A stretch of 64,000 nucleotides of DNA, taken from NCBI RefSeq assembly GCF_014268275.3, contig NZ_CP077084.1, positions 558,001 through 622,000 on the forward strand, given 5' to 3'. Origin of the DNA: Pseudomonas tritici. GTDB lineage: Bacteria > Pseudomonadota > Gammaproteobacteria > Pseudomonadales > Pseudomonadaceae. Numbering within the stretch: the stretch's first letter is position 1; each line of letters starts with the position of its first letter. This document shows, in pieces, positions 9,689 to 19,178 of this stretch. The notes beneath the pieces are model-generated. The model did no database searches and was not told where the DNA came from. It was given only the letters and a program-made list of their open reading frames with translations. The translations under genes and the position numbers were made by a program.

Positions 9689-9715
9689 TTACAGAATCTC
9701 TACGGGAGAAAACCT

Positions 9716-10234
9716 ATGCAAGTAATTCGTAAACTGAGCCTGGCGCTGACAGTCCTGTTCGTTGCCGGCTGCTCAAGCTTCACCAGTGAGACCAGCCCGA
9801 ACCTGCCGCGCAATGCGCAGTGGGGCATCGTGCCGATGGTCAACTATTCGCAGACCCCGCAAGCCGGTGAGCGCAGCGAGCAGATCCTGCTCAGTGTGCT
9901 CAGCAGCCATGGTCTGCAACCACGGGTTTACCCTGTCACCACCCAGGGCGAACAAGCCTTGATGGACGACAATGAGCGTCTGGCCGGTGCCCTCGATTGG
10001 GCCCGTGAGCAGAAACTCGATTACGTGGTCGCGGGCAGCGTGGAAGAGTGGCAGTACAAGAACGGCCTGGACGGTGAACCGGCGGTGGGCATCAGCCTGC
10101 GCGTGCTGGAAGCCAGCAGCGGCCGTGTGCTGTGGAGCAAAAGTGGCGCCCGCGCCGGCTGGTCCCGTGAAAGCCTGGCGGGCAATGCTCAAACAGTCAT
10201 CGACAAACTTGTTGGCGCCCTTCGGTTCGAGTGA
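9716..10234 (+). CDS. pelC: PelC, outer-membrane lipoprotein of Pel secretion
   Basis: 172 residues with a lipobox VAGC (lipidated C19). The family forms a dodecameric electronegative ring on the inner face of the outer membrane around PelB, guiding the cationic polymer. The ribosome site ACGGGAG lies upstream. The gene sits between pelB and pelD in conserved order. Confidence 0.95.
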   Translation: MQVIRKLSLALTVLFVAGCSSFTSETSPNLPRNAQWGIVPMVNYSQTPQAGERSEQILLSVLSSHGLQPRVYPVTTQGEQALMDDNERLAGALDWAREQKLDYVVAGSVEEWQYKNGLDGEPAVGISLRVLEASSGRVLWSKSGARAGWSRESLAGNAQTVIDKLVGALRFE

Positions 10235-10239
10235 ACGTA

Positions 10240-11607
10240 ATGAATTCTCCACACATGGATTACAGCCTGGCGCCTCGCGCCAGCGGGCCGGTGTCTTGGC
10301 TGGAAACGATACTGGTGACGGGCCTGGCGATCGGCCTCGGCTTCTGGCTCACGCCTGAAGACCCGTTGCAGATGCATGCCGGTTTCCCTTGGCCGATCCT
10401 GGCACCGCTGCTGTTAGGTGTACGTTATGGCTTCGTGCGCGGCTTGTTCAGCGCGGTTCTGGTGGTGGCGGCGCTGTTTGCGCTGCGCAGCAGCGGGCAC
10501 GAAGGTTACACCCAGCTTGATCCGTCGTTTATCGTCGGCGTGCTGGTGTGCGGGATGCTCGTCGGTGAAGTGCGGGACCTGTGGGTGCGTCGCCTTGAGC
10601 GTCTGCAGATGGCCAACGAATACCGTCAGTACCGTCTCGACGAATTCACCCGCGCCCACCAGATTCTGCGGGTCTCCCATGACCTGCTCGAGCAGCGTGT
10701 GGCGGGCAGCGACCAGAGCCTGCGCAGTTCCTTGCTGGGCTTGCGGGAAAAGCTGCGCGGCATGCCGGTCGAAGGCGATGCCCTGATCGCGCTGGCTGAG
10801 CCCATCGTAGCGATGCTCGGCCAGTACGGCGCCTTGCGCGTGGCTGGGTTGTACCGCGTCGACGACAGCGAAAAAAACATACTGCCGCAAGCCCTGGCGA
10901 TGATCGGTGTGATGGGCCCGTTGGACGCGGGTGATGACCTGATCAAGCTGTGCCTTGAGCGCGGTGAACTGGTCAGCGTGCGCCAGGAATTGATTGATTC
11001 CGGCAACTCCTCGCAGTTTTCGTCGCTGCAAGCGTGCATCCCGCTGATCGATGCCGAAGGCAACCTGATGGCCATCCTGGCGGTTCGGCAAATGCCGTTC
11101 TTTGCGTTCCAGGACCGCACCTTGAGCCTGTTGTCGCTGCTGGCCGGCCACATCGCCGACCTGCTGCGTCGCGACCCGCAAGTGCTGCAACTGCCGGACG
11201 CCGACGCCCAGCAGTTCACGTTGCAACTCAAGCGCTCGCTGGTGGACATCGAGCAGCACACCTTGCCGGCCGGGTTGTTCGCGTTTGAGATGACGCGCCC
11301 CAACGACGAGCTGACGCGCCTGATGGAGCGCAGCCAGCGCGGCCTGGACCTTCACTTGCCGGTGCGCAACAACCGCGACCACGCGCTGCTGTTGGTGTTG
11401 TTGCCGTTGACCAGCCCGCAAGGCACCGAGGGCTACCTGGCCCGTATCAGTCTGCTGTTGCATGAGCACTTTGGTATCGACAGCGACTTCGAAAGCCTGG
11501 GCGTACGGGTGATGCCTTTCAACCTGGAGCCTGGCTGTGATCGCAACGGGCTGCGTAACTTCCTTTACAACGAGTGTGGCTTGAATGATCAGCAAGTGGC
11601 TGTTTAG
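10240..11607 (+). CDS. pelD: PelD, inner-membrane c-di-GMP receptor for Pel synthesis
   Basis: 455 residues from the ATG at 10240, the same length as P. aeruginosa PelD. Four membrane segments (about 15-110) are followed by a coiled coil, a GAF domain and a degenerate GGDEF domain. The c-di-GMP inhibitory site is present: R367 and D370 (RGLD) and R402 fall at exactly the P. aeruginosa positions. Post-translational activation of Pel synthesis by c-di-GMP is therefore expected to work. An in-frame GTG at 10231 is the alternative start; the numbering match favours 10240. Confidence 0.96.
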   Translation: MNSPHMDYSLAPRASGPVSWLETILVTGLAIGLGFWLTPEDPLQMHAGFPWPILAPLLLGVRYGFVRGLFSAVLVVAALFALRSSGHEGYTQLDPSFIVGVLVCGMLVGEVRDLWVRRLERLQMANEYRQYRLDEFTRAHQILRVSHDLLEQRVAGSDQSLRSSLLGLREKLRGMPVEGDALIALAEPIVAMLGQYGALRVAGLYRVDDSEKNILPQALAMIGVMGPLDAGDDLIKLCLERGELVSVRQELIDSGNSSQFSSLQACIPLIDAEGNLMAILAVRQMPFFAFQDRTLSLLSLLAGHIADLLRRDPQVLQLPDADAQQFTLQLKRSLVDIEQHTLPAGLFAFEMTRPNDELTRLMERSQRGLDLHLPVRNNRDHALLLVLLPLTSPQGTEGYLARISLLLHEHFGIDSDFESLGVRVMPFNLEPGCDRNGLRNFLYNECGLNDQQVAV

Positions 11608-12577
11608 CGGAGCCTTGTTGTTAGAGGCGGGCAGTTGGGCCAGTTTGTGGCTCGATTCGCCTCAATTGCACCAATTGCTGGTCTTCTCCTTCAGCCACGG
11701 GCTCGCCTGCCTGATGCTATGCGCGGCCGTGTGGCTGTTGCTGCCGGCGCGCTACCGCAAGCCGTTGCCGTGGAGCCCGCTGTTCATCTTCAGCCTGGCG
11801 TTCTTTGTGCCGGTCATCGGCACCTTGGGTGTGGTGGCTGCGATCTTCCCGGCGCTGTACTTGCCGCGCAAACGCGACAAACAAGCCTGGCAGGCCGTTG
11901 GTATTCCAAGCTTGCCGTACCGCGCGCAGGCGCAATTGCACAAGCCGGTTTTCGCCGATGGCGGCTTACAAGATGTGCTGCGTCACGCGCCCGATCCGGA
12001 CCAGCGTTTGTCGGCCTTGTTGGCCACGCGACGGATGCCCGGCAAGGAAGCGGTGCCCATTCTCAAGTTGGCGCTGGCAGACCCCAGCGACGACGTGCGC
12101 CTGCTCGCCTACTCGATGCTCGACAAGCAGGAAAGCGATATCAACCTGCATATCCAGATGGCCCTCGAGCAACTGGTGGATGTCAGTACGCGCACCGCAG
12201 GCCCGGTCCACAGCATGCTGGCGCGCTGGTACTGGGAACTGGCCTACCTCGGCCTGGCGCAAGGCAGCGTGCTGGAGCACGTACTCAACCAGGCCAGCGA
12301 GCATGCCGAGCAGGGCTTGGCGGCGGGCGAGGGCGGTGAGCTGTTCCTGCTGGCCGGCCGTATCGCCCTTGAGCGCGGCGAGAACGAGCGCGCCGAAGTC
12401 CTGCTGCGCCTGGCGGAAGAAAACGGCATGGGTTCGGCCCAGGTCTTGCCGTTTCGCGCAGAGCTGGCGTTCGAGGCCGGTCGTTATCACGAAATTCCCG
12501 GGTTGCTCGCCAGCCTTCCCGAGAAAACCCGCCAGCGGCCACCGTTCGCTGAGTTGGTGAGGAGCTGGAATGAGTAA
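11585..12577 (+). CDS. pelE: PelE, inner-membrane TPR subunit of the Pel synthase
   Basis: 330 residues, with two hydrophobic segments within the first ~85 residues followed by a cytoplasmic helical TPR-like region. PelE joins PelD, PelF and PelG in the synthase complex. It starts inside the last codons of pelD (23-base overlap), consistent with coupled translation. Confidence 0.93.
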   Translation: MISKWLFSGALLLEAGSWASLWLDSPQLHQLLVFSFSHGLACLMLCAAVWLLLPARYRKPLPWSPLFIFSLAFFVPVIGTLGVVAAIFPALYLPRKRDKQAWQAVGIPSLPYRAQAQLHKPVFADGGLQDVLRHAPDPDQRLSALLATRRMPGKEAVPILKLALADPSDDVRLLAYSMLDKQESDINLHIQMALEQLVDVSTRTAGPVHSMLARWYWELAYLGLAQGSVLEHVLNQASEHAEQGLAAGEGGELFLLAGRIALERGENERAEVLLRLAEENGMGSAQVLPFRAELAFEAGRYHEIPGLLASLPEKTRQRPPFAELVRSWNE

Positions 12578-14084
12578 CAAGCAAGAGGCACCGATTGCAG
12601 ACATCTGCCTGCTGCTCGAAGGCACCTGGCCTTACGTGCGCGGCGGCGTGTCGAGCTGGATTCACCAGATGATCCTCGGCCTGCCGGAGTTGACCTTTTC
12701 GGTGATGTTCATCGGCGGCCAGCGCTCAGCGTATGAGAAACGCCGTTACGAAGTGCCGGCCAACGTGCTGCACATCGAAGAGATGTTTCTCGAAGACGCG
12801 ACCCATCCCACCCATTTGCGCGGCACACCGCGCGAAGCCGACCCACAGCACCTGGCCGACCTGTATCGCTTTTTGCATCACCCGGATCAGCCTGAACGTG
12901 AGCTGGGTGAGAAGCTGCTCGATTGCATCGCCAACGGCGACATGACCCTCGACGACGTCCTGCGCAGCCGCGCCAGTTGGGAGACGCTCAGCGAAGGTTA
13001 TCGCCTGCATTGCGCCGACCCGTCCTTCGTCAATTATTTCTGGACCCTGCGCTCGCTGCAGTCGCCTTTGCTGATGCTGGCCGAAGCCTCACGCAAAATG
13101 CCGCGGGCGCGCATGCTGCATTCGATTTCCACCGGTTACGCCGGGCTTTTGGGCTGCATTCTCAAGCAACGCTGGAACTGCGCCTACTTGCTCAGCGAGC
13201 ACGGCATTTACACCAAAGAACGCAAGATCGACCTGGCCCAGGCCTCGTGGATCGCCGAGACCTCCGGCCAGGCGCTGAACCGCAGCCTCGACGGCGGCTC
13301 GGGTTACATCCGTACACTGTGGGTGCGCTACTTCGAGCGGATCGGCCAATTGGCCTACAACAGCGCCGACAACATCATCGCCTTGTATGACGGTAACCGT
13401 CAGCGCCAGATCAAGGACGGCGCCGAGCCTGCGCGCACGCAATTGATTGCCAACGGCATCGACCTGTCGCAGTGGAATCGTGTGCTTGAAACACGCGCGC
13501 CGGGCATTGCCCCGCGGGTGGGCCTGATCGGGCGTGTGGTGCCGATCAAGGACGTGAAAACCTTCCTGCGGGCCATGCGCGGTGTGATCAGTGCCATGCC
13601 TGAGGTTGAAGGCTGGATCGTCGGGCCGGAAGAGGAAGACCCGGAGTACGTCAGCGAATGCCGCAGCCTGATGGCCAGCTTGGGCCTGGAGGGCAAGGTG
13701 CACTTCCTCGGCTTCCAGCGCATCCAGGACATCCTGCCGCAGCTCGGCCTGATGGTGTTGACCTCGATCAGTGAGGCGCAACCCCTGGTGATCCTCGAAG
13801 CCTGGGCCGCCGGCACGCCGGTGGTCAGCAGCGACGTGGGCTCGTGCCGCGAACTGATCGAAGGCGGCAGCGCCGAAGACCGTGACCTTGGTATTGCGGG
13901 CAAGGTTGTCGCGATCGCCGACCCACAGGCCACCTCCGTCGCCATCCTGGAACTGCTGCGCAGCCCGGAACGCTGGCAAGCCGCACAGGCCAGCGGCCTG
14001 GCGCGGGTCAACCGTTATTACACCGAAGCCTTGATGTTGCAGCGCTACCGCGACCTGTACCAGGCAGCCATGGAGAACAGCTAA
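12570..14084 (+). CDS. pelF: PelF, cytoplasmic GT4 glycosyltransferase (Pel polymerase)
   Basis: 504 residues of a GT-B fold, family GT4. The E-x7-E signature is visible (E402 to E410 in EAQPLVILE), preceded by the donor-site GRVVPIKD loop near residue 320. PelF polymerises UDP-sugar; PelX is the likely source of UDP-GalNAc. The gene overlaps pelE by 8 bases (ATGAGTAA). Confidence 0.96.
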   Translation: MSNKQEAPIADICLLLEGTWPYVRGGVSSWIHQMILGLPELTFSVMFIGGQRSAYEKRRYEVPANVLHIEEMFLEDATHPTHLRGTPREADPQHLADLYRFLHHPDQPERELGEKLLDCIANGDMTLDDVLRSRASWETLSEGYRLHCADPSFVNYFWTLRSLQSPLLMLAEASRKMPRARMLHSISTGYAGLLGCILKQRWNCAYLLSEHGIYTKERKIDLAQASWIAETSGQALNRSLDGGSGYIRTLWVRYFERIGQLAYNSADNIIALYDGNRQRQIKDGAEPARTQLIANGIDLSQWNRVLETRAPGIAPRVGLIGRVVPIKDVKTFLRAMRGVISAMPEVEGWIVGPEEEDPEYVSECRSLMASLGLEGKVHFLGFQRIQDILPQLGLMVLTSISEAQPLVILEAWAAGTPVVSSDVGSCRELIEGGSAEDRDLGIAGKVVAIADPQATSVAILELLRSPERWQAAQASGLARVNRYYTEALMLQRYRDLYQAAMENS

Positions 14085-15455
14085 ATGGCCGGTATTGGCT
14101 TTGAACTGCGCAAGATCCTCTCGCGCGACTCTTACACCGCCACCCTGCATGCCTACGTCTATGCCGGGCTGATCAGCTCCGGGCCGTGGGTGTTGTCGAT
14201 CATCAGCGTGATGCTGGTGGGCATCATCAGCCTGGGCTTGATGTTGCCCAACTCGCTGGTCGGGCAGTTTCTGGTGACGGTGACGTACCTGATGGCCAGC
14301 TCGTTGATCCTGACGGGCGGCCTGCAACTGTTCTTTACCCGGTTTGTGTCCGACCAACTGTTCCAGCGCAACTACGAGCAAATCCTGCCCAACCTGCTGG
14401 GCATATTGCTGATGGTTACCGTGGGCGCTGGCGTACTCGGCATCATCCTGCTGGCGGTGCTGTTCGATCAGCCGCTGATCTACCGCGTGCTGGTGCTCTC
14501 GAACTTCGTGGTGCTGTGCAACCTGTGGCTGGTGATCATTTTCCTGTCGGGGATGAAAAAATATAACCGCATCCTGCTGGTGATGCTGGTGGGCTACTCG
14601 CTGATGGTTGCGAGCGCCTACCTGCTGAGCTTCCTGCAGATGCCAGGCTTGCTGCTGGCGCTGTTGATCGGGCACAGCACGTTGCTGTTCCTGTACCTCT
14701 ACGACATCCTGCGCGAATACCGGGCTGAGAAGCTCATCGCCTTCGACTTCCTCGATCGCCGCAACGTGTTCCTCAGCCTGCTGGTGACCGGGTTCTTCTA
14801 CAACTTCGGCATCTGGGTGGACAAGATCATGTTCTGGTTCAACCCGGCCACCTCCAACACCGTCATCGGCCCGCTGCGCGCCTCGATCCTCTACGACATG
14901 CCGATCTTCATCGCCTACCTCGCGATCATCCCCGGCATGGCCGTGTTCCTAGTGCGCATCGAAACCGACTTTGCCGAATGGTACGACCGCCTGTTCCGGG
15001 CCATCCGCGACGGCGAAACCCTGCAGCATATCGGCTCCCTGAAGACCGAAATGACCCTGTCCATCCGCCAGGGTCTGCTCGAAATCTGCAAAGTCCAAGG
15101 CCTCACCGTGGTGCTGCTGTTCCTCTTCGCACCACGCCTGCTGGACTGGCTGGGCATCTCCAGTTACTACCTGCCACTGTTCTACATCGACCTGATCGGC
15201 GTGAGCATCCAGGTCGTCTTCATGGCGCTGCTCAACGTGTTCTTCTACCTCGACAAACGCCGCGTGGTGTTGGAATTGTGCGTCCTGTTCGCCGTCCTAA
15301 ACGCCGGCTTGACGCTGCTGAGCATGCACCTGGGGCCGAGCTTCTTCGGGTATGGGTTTACGCTGTCGCTGCTGGCGTGCGTACTGCTGGGGCTGGCGCG
15401 GTTGTCGACGGCGTTGGAGGATCTGGAGTACGAGACGTTTATGTTGTCGCGCTGA
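14085..15455 (+). CDS. pelG: PelG, inner-membrane polysaccharide transporter (Wzx/PST-like)
   Basis: 456 residues with about 12 membrane helices, a polysaccharide-transporter family protein thought to scaffold PelD/E/F and carry the polymer across the inner membrane. Its ATG directly follows the pelF stop (TAAATG). It is the last gene of the operon. Confidence 0.96.
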   Translation: MAGIGFELRKILSRDSYTATLHAYVYAGLISSGPWVLSIISVMLVGIISLGLMLPNSLVGQFLVTVTYLMASSLILTGGLQLFFTRFVSDQLFQRNYEQILPNLLGILLMVTVGAGVLGIILLAVLFDQPLIYRVLVLSNFVVLCNLWLVIIFLSGMKKYNRILLVMLVGYSLMVASAYLLSFLQMPGLLLALLIGHSTLLFLYLYDILREYRAEKLIAFDFLDRRNVFLSLLVTGFFYNFGIWVDKIMFWFNPATSNTVIGPLRASILYDMPIFIAYLAIIPGMAVFLVRIETDFAEWYDRLFRAIRDGETLQHIGSLKTEMTLSIRQGLLEICKVQGLTVVLLFLFAPRLLDWLGISSYYLPLFYIDLIGVSIQVVFMALLNVFFYLDKRRVVLELCVLFAVLNAGLTLLSMHLGPSFFGYGFTLSLLACVLLGLARLSTALEDLEYETFMLSR

Positions 15456-15473
15456 TCGCGGTGGCTGGCGAAT

Positions 15474-15512
15474 AAAAAAGGCACTTGTCGGTTAGCGGCA
15501 AGTGCCTTTTTT
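15474..15512 (+). terminator. Rho-independent terminator of the pel operon
   Basis: The arms AAAAAAGGCACTTG and CAAGTGCCTTTTTT flank an 11-base loop 18 bases after pelG. The symmetry means it could work in both directions. Confidence 0.92.
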
Positions 15513-15828
15513 GTTGCTGACGGCGGGTTATTGCCCGGTGTTTCAAGGAGACTCCAGCACCTTCAGGACTGTTTTTACGTACGCTCTTAACATGATCCCT
15601 ATCCCTGAATGACGGCAAAAGGATACTGCCGCGCTGAGTGTAGGTCAGTCGTAGTTTTTTGCTCGAGCGGGAGAATCAAGTCGCTGTTTGTTTGTAGAGC
15701 AGAAGCTTTTTATGCGTCTAACTTACGCCGCGAGGGGGAGGGAGGCTCATTTCGCGAGGACTTTGAGAAGCCGCGGCGCAAGCTCAAACGGGGCGAGGCA
15801 ACTCGCAATAACACCAAAGTGTAGAAAC
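15513..15828. other. Intergenic stretch with no recognisable gene
   Basis: About 315 bases between the pel terminator and the tRNA-Thr terminator. An open frame of 71 codons (15609-15824) lacks a ribosome site and composition like its neighbours. I recognise no gene, repeat or IS end here. Confidence 0.5.
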
Positions 15829-15862
15829 AACAAAGGCCCGCATTTCTGCGAGCCTTCGTTTT
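15829..15862 (-). terminator. Terminator of the tRNA-Thr transcript
   Basis: Leftward, the arms AAGGCTCGCA and TGCGGGCCTT with loop GAAA are followed by TTGTTG. It sits just beyond the 3' end of tRNA-Thr. Confidence 0.7.
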
Positions 15863-15865
15863 GTT

Positions 15866-15941
<76 letters not shown>

Positions 15942-15955
15942 GTGTTAGGGCGACG

Positions 15956-15983
15956 ATTATAGCGATTGCCAAGCTTCTGTAAA
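15956..15983 (-). promoter_or_regulatory. Promoter of tRNA-Thr
   Basis: Leftward TTTACA, 16-base spacer, TATAAT ending 15 bases before the tRNA 5' end. Confidence 0.65.
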
Positions 15984-16138
15984 CCCCTGAATTCTGACTA
16001 TTTTTGCAGAAGCCAAGGTTTTCTCGCAATGATCCCTTTTTCCTCGCAACGAGGTAGGATTCATCCCTCGTCATCTAGCGGTCTACTCGGCCTTGATCGA
16101 GGCAGCCTCCGCACCATTTCTACCAAAGGAAGCCCTAC

Positions 16139-16549
16139 ATGAAACGGACTCTTTCACTGTCCCTCATCCTTCTCGTCACGGCCCTCAGCGCGTGTTCCAC
16201 CCATAAGCCTGGCAACGATCCAGCTTTGGTCGGCACCTGGAAGGGTTTGCGCACGGAGACCAGCAAGTGCCAGTTCCTGTCGTGGACCAATAACCTCAAG
16301 CCGGACGGCCGTTTCACTATTACCTTCTTCCGTGATGCGCAGCAGACTCAGGTGATTCAGACCGAGCAGGGCACGTGGGCAGCGGCCAATGGCAAGAATG
16401 AATTGCGCACGGATGGCGTGCCTTCGCCGGATATCTACACGTATAAACTGGTGGACCCGGATACCGTGCATTACGTAAGTGTGGCGGCGGATCCTTCCAG
16501 TGATTGCCAGGGTGATTACGAGTTCACCGAGCGCCGCATTCGCCCTTAA
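16139..16549 (+). CDS. Small lipoprotein of unknown function
   Basis: 136 residues. The leader MKRTLSLSLILLVTALSAC ends in the lipobox LSAC, so the product should be lipidated at C19. The mature part is compact and beta-rich-looking (GTWKGLRTET...), with cysteines in SKCQF and SSDCQG that could pair. The start is supported by AAAGGA upstream. I do not recognise the family. It lies between tRNA-Thr and the bcsQ-like gene, with no partner gene. Confidence 0.8.
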   Translation: MKRTLSLSLILLVTALSACSTHKPGNDPALVGTWKGLRTETSKCQFLSWTNNLKPDGRFTITFFRDAQQTQVIQTEQGTWAAANGKNELRTDGVPSPDIYTYKLVDPDTVHYVSVAADPSSDCQGDYEFTERRIRP

Positions 16550-16630
16550 GTCGATTGGTGTGCCAGAACCGGGCAGTCGGGTGCCCGGTTCGTTCATGTG
16601 TACAAATACTTTGGGGCCAATGCTGGCGTG

Positions 16631-16644
16631 GTCATTAATTTGAC
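16631..16644 (+). promoter_or_regulatory. FleQ-box-like operator upstream of the bcsQ-like gene
   Basis: GTCATTAATTTGAC matches the FleQ box GTCaNTAAAtTGAC at 13 of 14 positions. FleQ controls the wss/bcs cellulose operon in fluorescent pseudomonads in a c-di-GMP-dependent way. A TATATA element follows near 16736. The rest of 16550-16813 holds no other site I recognise. Confidence 0.6.
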
Positions 16645-16813
16645 TACTTGCCGCCGGTCTAAAAATTCAGCGTTAACTTCATCAAAATAATGACACTTTG
16701 TTGTCGGTGTCAGAGAATGCGGTAGCAGAGCCGCCTATATAAAAAGACCTGCGGTAAGCCTTCTTCTTGCCGACCCTTCACGTCTTTAGGCAGCGTCGTG
16801 TGGGAGTTTGGTC

Positions 16814-17749
16814 ATGAGCCTTACTGACGAGATTTTTGTGTTGCTCGGCAAACATGTCACTCGAGATGTGCGCGGGCTGAGCGCGCGGTTGCATTTCTTC
16901 GGCAGTGTTCCGGTCGACGATGGCGCCCCCTTTCCTTCTTCAGGCCCGAGCGCCAATGAACCACCTCAACAGGAAGATGTTGCCGTGGCACGGCCAACTG
17001 TAGTCGCGTTGGTATCGGCCAATGGAGGCGTGGGCCGCAGCACGCTGGTCACTGCCTTGAGCAGCGGCATGCAGCGGTTGGGTGAGTCGGTGGTGGCCTT
17101 GGACTTGGACCCGCAGAACGCATTGCGTCATCACTTCGGCGTCAGCGCGAGCTTGCCTGGCATCGGTCGCACCAGCTTGTTGAATACGCCCTGGGCTCAG
17201 ATCCAGCAACCGGGCTTCGCCGGGTGCCGGGTCATCCCCTTTGGCGATATCGATGCCCAGCAGCAGGAAAACCTTCACGGTTGGCTCAAGCGCGAACCGG
17301 GTTGGCTGGCGCAGCAGTTGTCGGGGTTGCACCTGAGCGCGCGGCAAACGGTGATCATCGATACCCCCGCCGGTAATAATGTCTACTTTCATCAAGCCTT
17401 GAGCGTGGCCGATGTGGTGTTGGTGATTGCCAAGGCTGACGCCGCGTCCTTGGGCACCCTGGACCAACTCGATAGGCTGCTGGCGCCACATCTTGCGCGC
17501 GAGGGCCCGCCGCAGGTTCGCTATGTGCTTAACCAACTGGATGAGGACGATGCCTTCACCCTGGACATGCTTGAGGCGTTCAAGCAGCGCCTGGGTGGAC
17601 AGCCGCCGTTGGAGGTGCACCGCGACAAGGCAATCAGTGAAGCGCTGGCGTTTGGTATCGACCCCTTGGACAGCCAGGCATTGACCTTGGCCGGAGACGA
17701 TATCGACGAGCTTTGCCGGTTATTGATTGCGCGCAAAAAATCGCTATAA
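16814..17749 (+). CDS. BcsQ/WssA-like ParA/MinD-family ATPase, solitary
   Basis: 311 residues. An N-terminal stretch of about 55 residues is followed by a ParA/MinD domain with a deviant Walker A (NGGVGRST, arginine where lysine is usual at the second position), DLDPQN and DTPAG. This pattern is that of the cellulose-synthesis ATPase BcsQ (WssA in P. fluorescens), which places the cellulose machine in the cell. Start at ATG 16814 rather than an earlier TTG. No cellulose synthase (bcsA/wssB) or other bcs gene follows; the next gene is a convergent methyltransferase. Confidence 0.8.
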   Translation: MSLTDEIFVLLGKHVTRDVRGLSARLHFFGSVPVDDGAPFPSSGPSANEPPQQEDVAVARPTVVALVSANGGVGRSTLVTALSSGMQRLGESVVALDLDPQNALRHHFGVSASLPGIGRTSLLNTPWAQIQQPGFAGCRVIPFGDIDAQQQENLHGWLKREPGWLAQQLSGLHLSARQTVIIDTPAGNNVYFHQALSVADVVLVIAKADAASLGTLDQLDRLLAPHLAREGPPQVRYVLNQLDEDDAFTLDMLEAFKQRLGGQPPLEVHRDKAISEALAFGIDPLDSQALTLAGDDIDELCRLLIARKKSL

Positions 17750-17990
17750 GTCGCGGTTTATACGCTTAACGCCAGATGCTTATGCACAATCGGTTGGTTG
17801 AGGGGGTCACGTAACAGCCATTTTGTGGAGCGGTTCTCATCCCGCCGCAACTGCCTGTTTTGCGGGTGTTTTATTTTGTGAACAAAAAATGATCAGCTTG
17901 GTTTTTGACCTGTAGCGTAGATGGCTACAGGCTCTGTAAAGAATCCATCAACAGAGTTATCCACAGGCTGTGGTGCGACAATTCTGCCCC

Positions 17991-19178
17991 TTAATCGCGC
18001 TCGGCAAGCACCATCAAGTTGCGCGGCGTCAATGCGGGTTCGCAGAAGCTGCCCACTTCGACCTTGTAGCCGGTTTCGCTTAGAAACAATGCCCGATCCA
18101 GTACCAGCCATAACTCCAGCGGGCGCCGAAATAGGCCACGCACCAATTCCAGGTTTCTGACCTCGGCCAAGCGGCTCCAGCCGTACGCCTCTAATGTCGC
18201 CCACTTCTGTTCACCTGTGGATAACCCTTTAAGGCGTGCCAGTTCCCGGCAGTAGTCGGCGAAAGGCTTGTCCAGCCAACTCGTGGGCAGCGAAGGCGCG
18301 GGCAGGTATTCGTCGCAGCCACGCAGCTCGCGTTGCAGTTGATCGAAACCCAGGCGCCGCGCCATGGATGTGTCGCGCTGCAAGCGCACCCGCTTGCCGG
18401 CGGTGACGGTTTCGCTCAGGGGCAGGCCAAGGTCATCGATCGACAGTTGCAAGGTTGAGGCGCGGCCTGCGTTGGACAGTGCCTGGTAGGTGTCGGCGGT
18501 GATGCGGTTATAGCAGCAGGGCGCCAGCGCGAGCTGTTGGCAACCGACCGCGTTGGCCAGTTTTAGCAGGCGCACGTGCAGGTCGCCACAGGCGTGCAGG
18601 GCGACGGGCGTGTGTTCACGGCTGAGCGCCACATCGGCCATCACATCTTGCAGGCGATGGATAACGGGCAGGCCATGGTGATCGCTCAACGCCTGGCCTG
18701 CGGCGATCAACGCCGGATCATATTCCAGGCAGGTCAGCGCTTGATCGGCTTGCAACAGGCGACGGCCAAGGTAGCCCTTGCCCGCACACCAGTCGAGCCA
18801 GTGCGTGGGTGTTTGCGCAAACTGCAGGGCAGCGCCGAACGCTTCGATTTGCTGCCATTTGCGGCCGGGGACGTCGACGTTCAGGCGATGGCGAGCGGGT
18901 GCCAGCGGCTGCGTTGGTAATTGATCCACAGCGCTGAGGTGTCGGGCTTGCGCGGCAAGTTGTGGAAACGGAGCAGGTGCCGCCAGATCATGCGGCTGGT
19001 TGTGACTGGTTTCCGCATCGGCCAACGAACGTTGACGCAGCCAGGCGGCGAGGTCGGGATGTTCGGTTTCCCAGGGTAGATGCCGATGCGTAAAGGGCCG
19101 TGGTTTCCACAGCCCTTGGTGCTCGATCAGAAACGCATCCAGCGCCTGGAAGCGTGCCTCAACGTCCCTGGCATTCAT
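17991..19178 (-). CDS. SAM-dependent methyltransferase (Methyltransf_32 type)
   Basis: 395 residues. The SAM-binding motif WLDWCAGKGYLG lies mid-protein, followed by LALAPCCYNRI, as in the PF13679 group of methyltransferases of unknown substrate. The start overlaps the end of the permease gene upstream by 20 bases, so it is probably the last gene of the ABC transporter transcript, though no functional link is evident. Confidence 0.8.
   Translation of the reverse strand: MNARDVEARFQALDAFLIEHQGLWKPRPFTHRHLPWETEHPDLAAWLRQRSLADAETSHNQPHDLAAPAPFPQLAAQARHLSAVDQLPTQPLAPARHRLNVDVPGRKWQQIEAFGAALQFAQTPTHWLDWCAGKGYLGRRLLQADQALTCLEYDPALIAAGQALSDHHGLPVIHRLQDVMADVALSREHTPVALHACGDLHVRLLKLANAVGCQQLALAPCCYNRITADTYQALSNAGRASTLQLSIDDLGLPLSETVTAGKRVRLQRDTSMARRLGFDQLQRELRGCDEYLPAPSLPTSWLDKPFADYCRELARLKGLSTGEQKWATLEAYGWSRLAEVRNLELVRGLFRRPLELWLVLDRALFLSETGYKVEVGSFCEPALTPRNLMVLAERD

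Noticed and set aside
17957..18224. Two perfect DnaA-box sequences (TTATCCACA at 17957-17965 and its inverse at 18216-18224)
   Set aside because: Only two, 250 bases apart, one inside a gene, with no AT-rich unwinding region or replication genes; not an origin.
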